Shown: piece after piece, positions 5,335 through 6,440 of the stretch
How the letters are laid out: every line of letters starts with the position of its first letter
Position numbering within the stretch: the first letter of the stretch is position 1
Assembly (NCBI GenBank): GCA_043101635.1
Contig: JBICIE010000093.1
Span: 1 to 6,440, forward strand
Direction: 5' to 3'
From: CAYMJK01 sp043101635
Lineage (GTDB): Bacteria; Planctomycetota; Phycisphaerae; Phycisphaerales; UBA1924
DNA length: 6,440 nucleotides
Made by a program: the position numbers and the translations under genes
Notes under the pieces: model-generated
Seen by the model: the letters and a program-made list of their open reading frames with translations, nothing else
Database searches by the model: none
Told to the model about the DNA's origin: nothing

Positions 5335-6183
5335 GTGCCGATCGACTGGTTCACAGTCACGGCGCAGGCGATCAACTTCCTGATCCTGGTCGGGTTGCTG
5401 CGCTACTTCCTGTACGGCCCGATCGTGCGCGCCATGGATCGGCGTCAGCAGCGCATCGCGTCGCTTCAGGAAGACGCCGAGCAGGAGCGCCGCGAGGCCA
5501 GCGAGCAGCGCAGCGCGCTCGAACAGCAGCAGGCCGATCTCGAGAGCCGGCGGCAGGAGATCCTCGACCAGGCCCGTCAGGAGGGTGAGCGTCTCCGCCG
5601 GCAGATCCTCGATGAGGCCCGCGAGGAAGCGGATCGGCGCCAGGTGCGCTGGGACCGGGAGCTTGCGGCGCGCAGCGACGACATCGCCACGGAACTCGTT
5701 GCGCGGATGCGGGCGCAGCTGGCACGCGCCCTCGAGCAGGGCTTTGCCCAGCTCGCCGGCGCCGATGTGCAGGATCAGGCGATCGAGGCGTTCACCGCAC
5801 GACTGGCGGAGCTGGACGGGACCGAGCGGGAGGCCCTGGGCGAGGCGCTGCGCGACCATCCCGCGACGCTGCGCTCGGCCCGCGACCTCGGCGAAGGCCA
5901 GCGCAAGCGCATCATCGCGGCGGTCGAGCGGCTTGCCGGCGGCGCTGTGCAACTCTCGTTTGAGGCCGATGAAGCCCTGATCTGCGGGCTGGAGCTGCGG
6001 GCCGGCGGCCGGCGGCTGGCATGGTCCATGCGAAGCTTCATCCGAGACCTTGATGAGCGCCTGCGCGATGCGGTCGCGGCGCACGGCCGCGGCGATCAGG
6101 CGGACGGCGAGGGCGCTTCGGCCGACGAAGGTGGGCGGCCGAGTGAGCAGGCCGCGGCAGAGGAGCGCACGCATGCAGGATGA
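5335..6183 (+). CDS. atpF: N-ATPase Fo subunit b with delta-like C-terminal domain
   Basis: Subunit b is the peripheral stalk that holds the F1 head against subunit a. The 282-residue product, starting with GTG after GGGGAGAG (5321-5328) at six bases, has one membrane helix at about 8-28 (TAQAINFLILVGLLRYFLYGPI, the usual b motif). A long Gln/Glu/Arg-rich coiled coil follows at about 35-135. The C-terminal part (about 170-247) resembles the C-terminal domain of F1 delta: DLGEGQRKRIIAAVERLAGG, then VQLSFEADEALICGLELRAG, parallel the E. coli delta segments ALSEQQLAKISAAMEKRL and [20 protein letters not shown]. At 282 residues it is far longer than E. coli b (156), and no separate atpH lies in the operon, so b probably supplies the delta function itself. 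The last 35 residues are low-complexity Gly/Ala/Glu. The stop overlaps atpA by 11 bases. Confidence 0.94.
   Translation: MPIDWFTVTAQAINFLILVGLLRYFLYGPIVRAMDRRQQRIASLQEDAEQERREASEQRSALEQQQADLESRRQEILDQARQEGERLRRQILDEAREEADRRQVRWDRELAARSDDIATELVARMRAQLARALEQGFAQLAGADVQDQAIEAFTARLAELDGTEREALGEALRDHPATLRSARDLGEGQRKRIIAAVERLAGGAVQLSFEADEALICGLELRAGGRRLAWSMRSFIRDLDERLRDAVAAHGRGDQADGEGASADEGGRPSEQAAAEERTHAG
6160..6165 (+). promoter_or_regulatory. Shine-Dalgarno site of atpA
   Basis: GAGGAG lies seven bases before ATG 6173, within the last codons of atpF. It supports this ATG over the later in-frame ATGs (residues 9 and 19 of alpha). Confidence 0.7.
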
Positions 6184-6440
6184 CCTGCGCGATCCGATGC
6201 CAGCGCTGCGCCGTCATCTTGACGCCATGGATGCGGCGATCGGGGAGTCGCCGCGGCGTCCGCGGCTGGAGGAGTACGGACAGGTGATGTCCGTCAGCAG
6301 GGGGGTTGCCCACATCGATGGCCTTCCCGGCGTGCGCTTCGAGGAGCTGGTCACGCTGGGTCGCGGCGTCAGCGCGCTGGCGCTGGACCTGCGCGAGCGG
6401 TCGGTCGGCCTGGCGCAGGTCCAGCGCCAGCGCGCTGACG
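6173..6440 (+). CDS. atpA: N-ATPase F1 alpha subunit, N-terminal fragment
   Basis: Alpha alternates with beta in the F1 hexamer and carries non-catalytic nucleotide sites plus the arginine finger. Only 89 codons are present. After a charged leader (about 1-32, which in F1 binds delta or its equivalent), the N-terminal barrel is clear: EEYGQVMSVSRGVAHIDGLP at 33-52, then GVRFEELVTLGRGVSALALD. This matches the family pattern of V-x-S-V-x-x-G-I-A-x-V-x-G-L. Residues 1-80 look genuine. The last codons read AQVQRQRAD where alpha subunits normally continue with a leucine-rich strand and Gly-Asp. This coincides with the inverted repeat at the window end, so bases after about 6412 are probably artefactual. 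The Walker motifs and arginine finger lie off the window. Confidence 0.93.
   Translation, partial: MQDDLRDPMPALRRHLDAMDAAIGESPRRPRLEEYGQVMSVSRGVAHIDGLPGVRFEELVTLGRGVSALALDLRERSVGLAQVQRQRAD
6367..6440. repeat. Perfect 28-bp inverted repeat ending at the contig edge
   Basis: Bases 6367-6394 and 6413-6440 are exact reverse complements over 28 bases, separated by an 18-base loop (6395-6412). The next inner pair (6395/6412) mismatches, and the outer arm stops exactly at the last base. The left arm encodes normal alpha-subunit sequence (SALALDLR); the right arm breaks the family pattern. A foldback chimera from library preparation, amplification or contig extension explains this better than a biological hairpin inside a conserved coding region. 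Confidence 0.85.

Larger units (their letters stand above)
1759..6440 (+). other. N-ATPase operon atpDCQRBEFA (incomplete at 3' end)
   Basis: Eight consecutive genes follow the order beta, epsilon, AtpQ, AtpR, a, c, b, alpha. Housekeeping F-ATPase operons instead run a, c, b, delta, alpha, gamma, beta, epsilon. Starting with beta-epsilon, having two extra small membrane-protein genes before a, and lacking a separate delta gene is the established signature of N-ATPases (order atpDCQRBEFAG, described by Dibrova, Galperin and Mulkidjanian). Junctions are ATGA overlaps (3261, 4015, 4308), a one-base overlap at 3659, an 8-base overlap at 5044, a 3-base gap at 5332-5334 and an 11-base overlap at 6173. 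This indicates one transcript with coupled translation. Alpha is cut by the contig edge and gamma is off the window. Confidence 0.93.

Noticed and set aside
3912..6174. Two long minus-strand open frames opposite atpQ to atpF
   Set aside because: Both are antisense to confidently identified ATPase genes, have low-complexity Arg/His/Asp-rich translations and no credible start context. They are composition shadows.
6367..6440. The terminal inverted repeat as a natural attenuator, terminator or recombination site
   Set aside because: It lies within the conserved alpha N-terminal barrel, has no U-tract, stops exactly at the last base, and its second arm disrupts the protein. An assembly or library foldback is the simpler explanation.

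Overview
The window looks like one complete short contig from a high-GC bacterium. By eye it is roughly two thirds G+C or more, with GC-rich third codon positions. It carries the 3' part of a trehalose-6-phosphate synthase gene, a small Met-rich exported protein, and most of an N-type F1Fo-ATPase (N-ATPase) operon, all on the + strand. The pairing of a compatible-solute gene with an N-ATPase whose c subunit carries a sodium-type ligand set suggests a proteobacterium from a saline or alkaline habitat, perhaps related to halophilic gammaproteobacteria such as Ectothiorhodospiraceae. That placement is inference from gene content and carries low confidence.

Layout. Bases 1-16 are identical to the 3' end of the Illumina TruSeq-type adapter, so genomic sequence starts at about base 17. 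otsA (to 1233) lacks its N-terminal ~100 codons because of this edge. After a 71-base gap comes a Met-rich protein with a probable signal peptide (1305-1793). From about 1759 to the end runs the operon atpD-atpC-atpQ-atpR-atpB-atpE-atpF-atpA(partial), encoding beta, epsilon, AtpQ, AtpR, a, c, b and alpha. This is the diagnostic N-ATPase order (atpDCQRBEFAG); atpG (gamma) and the rest of alpha lie past the edge. The last 28 bases are an exact reverse complement of bases 6367-6394, and the alpha reading departs from the family there, so the 3' end is probably a foldback assembly or library artefact and genuine sequence likely stops near 6412.

How the genes work together. Beta and alpha form the catalytic F1 head, epsilon is part of the central stalk, and a plus the c ring form the ion channel and rotor. 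The long b subunit appears to end in a delta-like domain that would replace the missing separate delta gene. AtpQ and AtpR are small membrane proteins specific to this operon type. Stop and start codons overlap at nearly every junction (ATGA at three of them), and most starts have a strong Shine-Dalgarno site, so translation is tightly coupled. N-ATPases are known as second, laterally spread ATPases that accompany a housekeeping enzyme and are thought to work mainly as ATP-driven ion exporters.

No RNA gene, transposon, CRISPR array or convincing terminator is visible. No gene-free stretch exceeds 300 bases. I did not find a wholly undescribed system. The points most worth a second look are the two contig-end artefacts, the c-subunit ligand set, the b-delta fusion, the unsettled start of beta, and the Met-rich neighbour gene.
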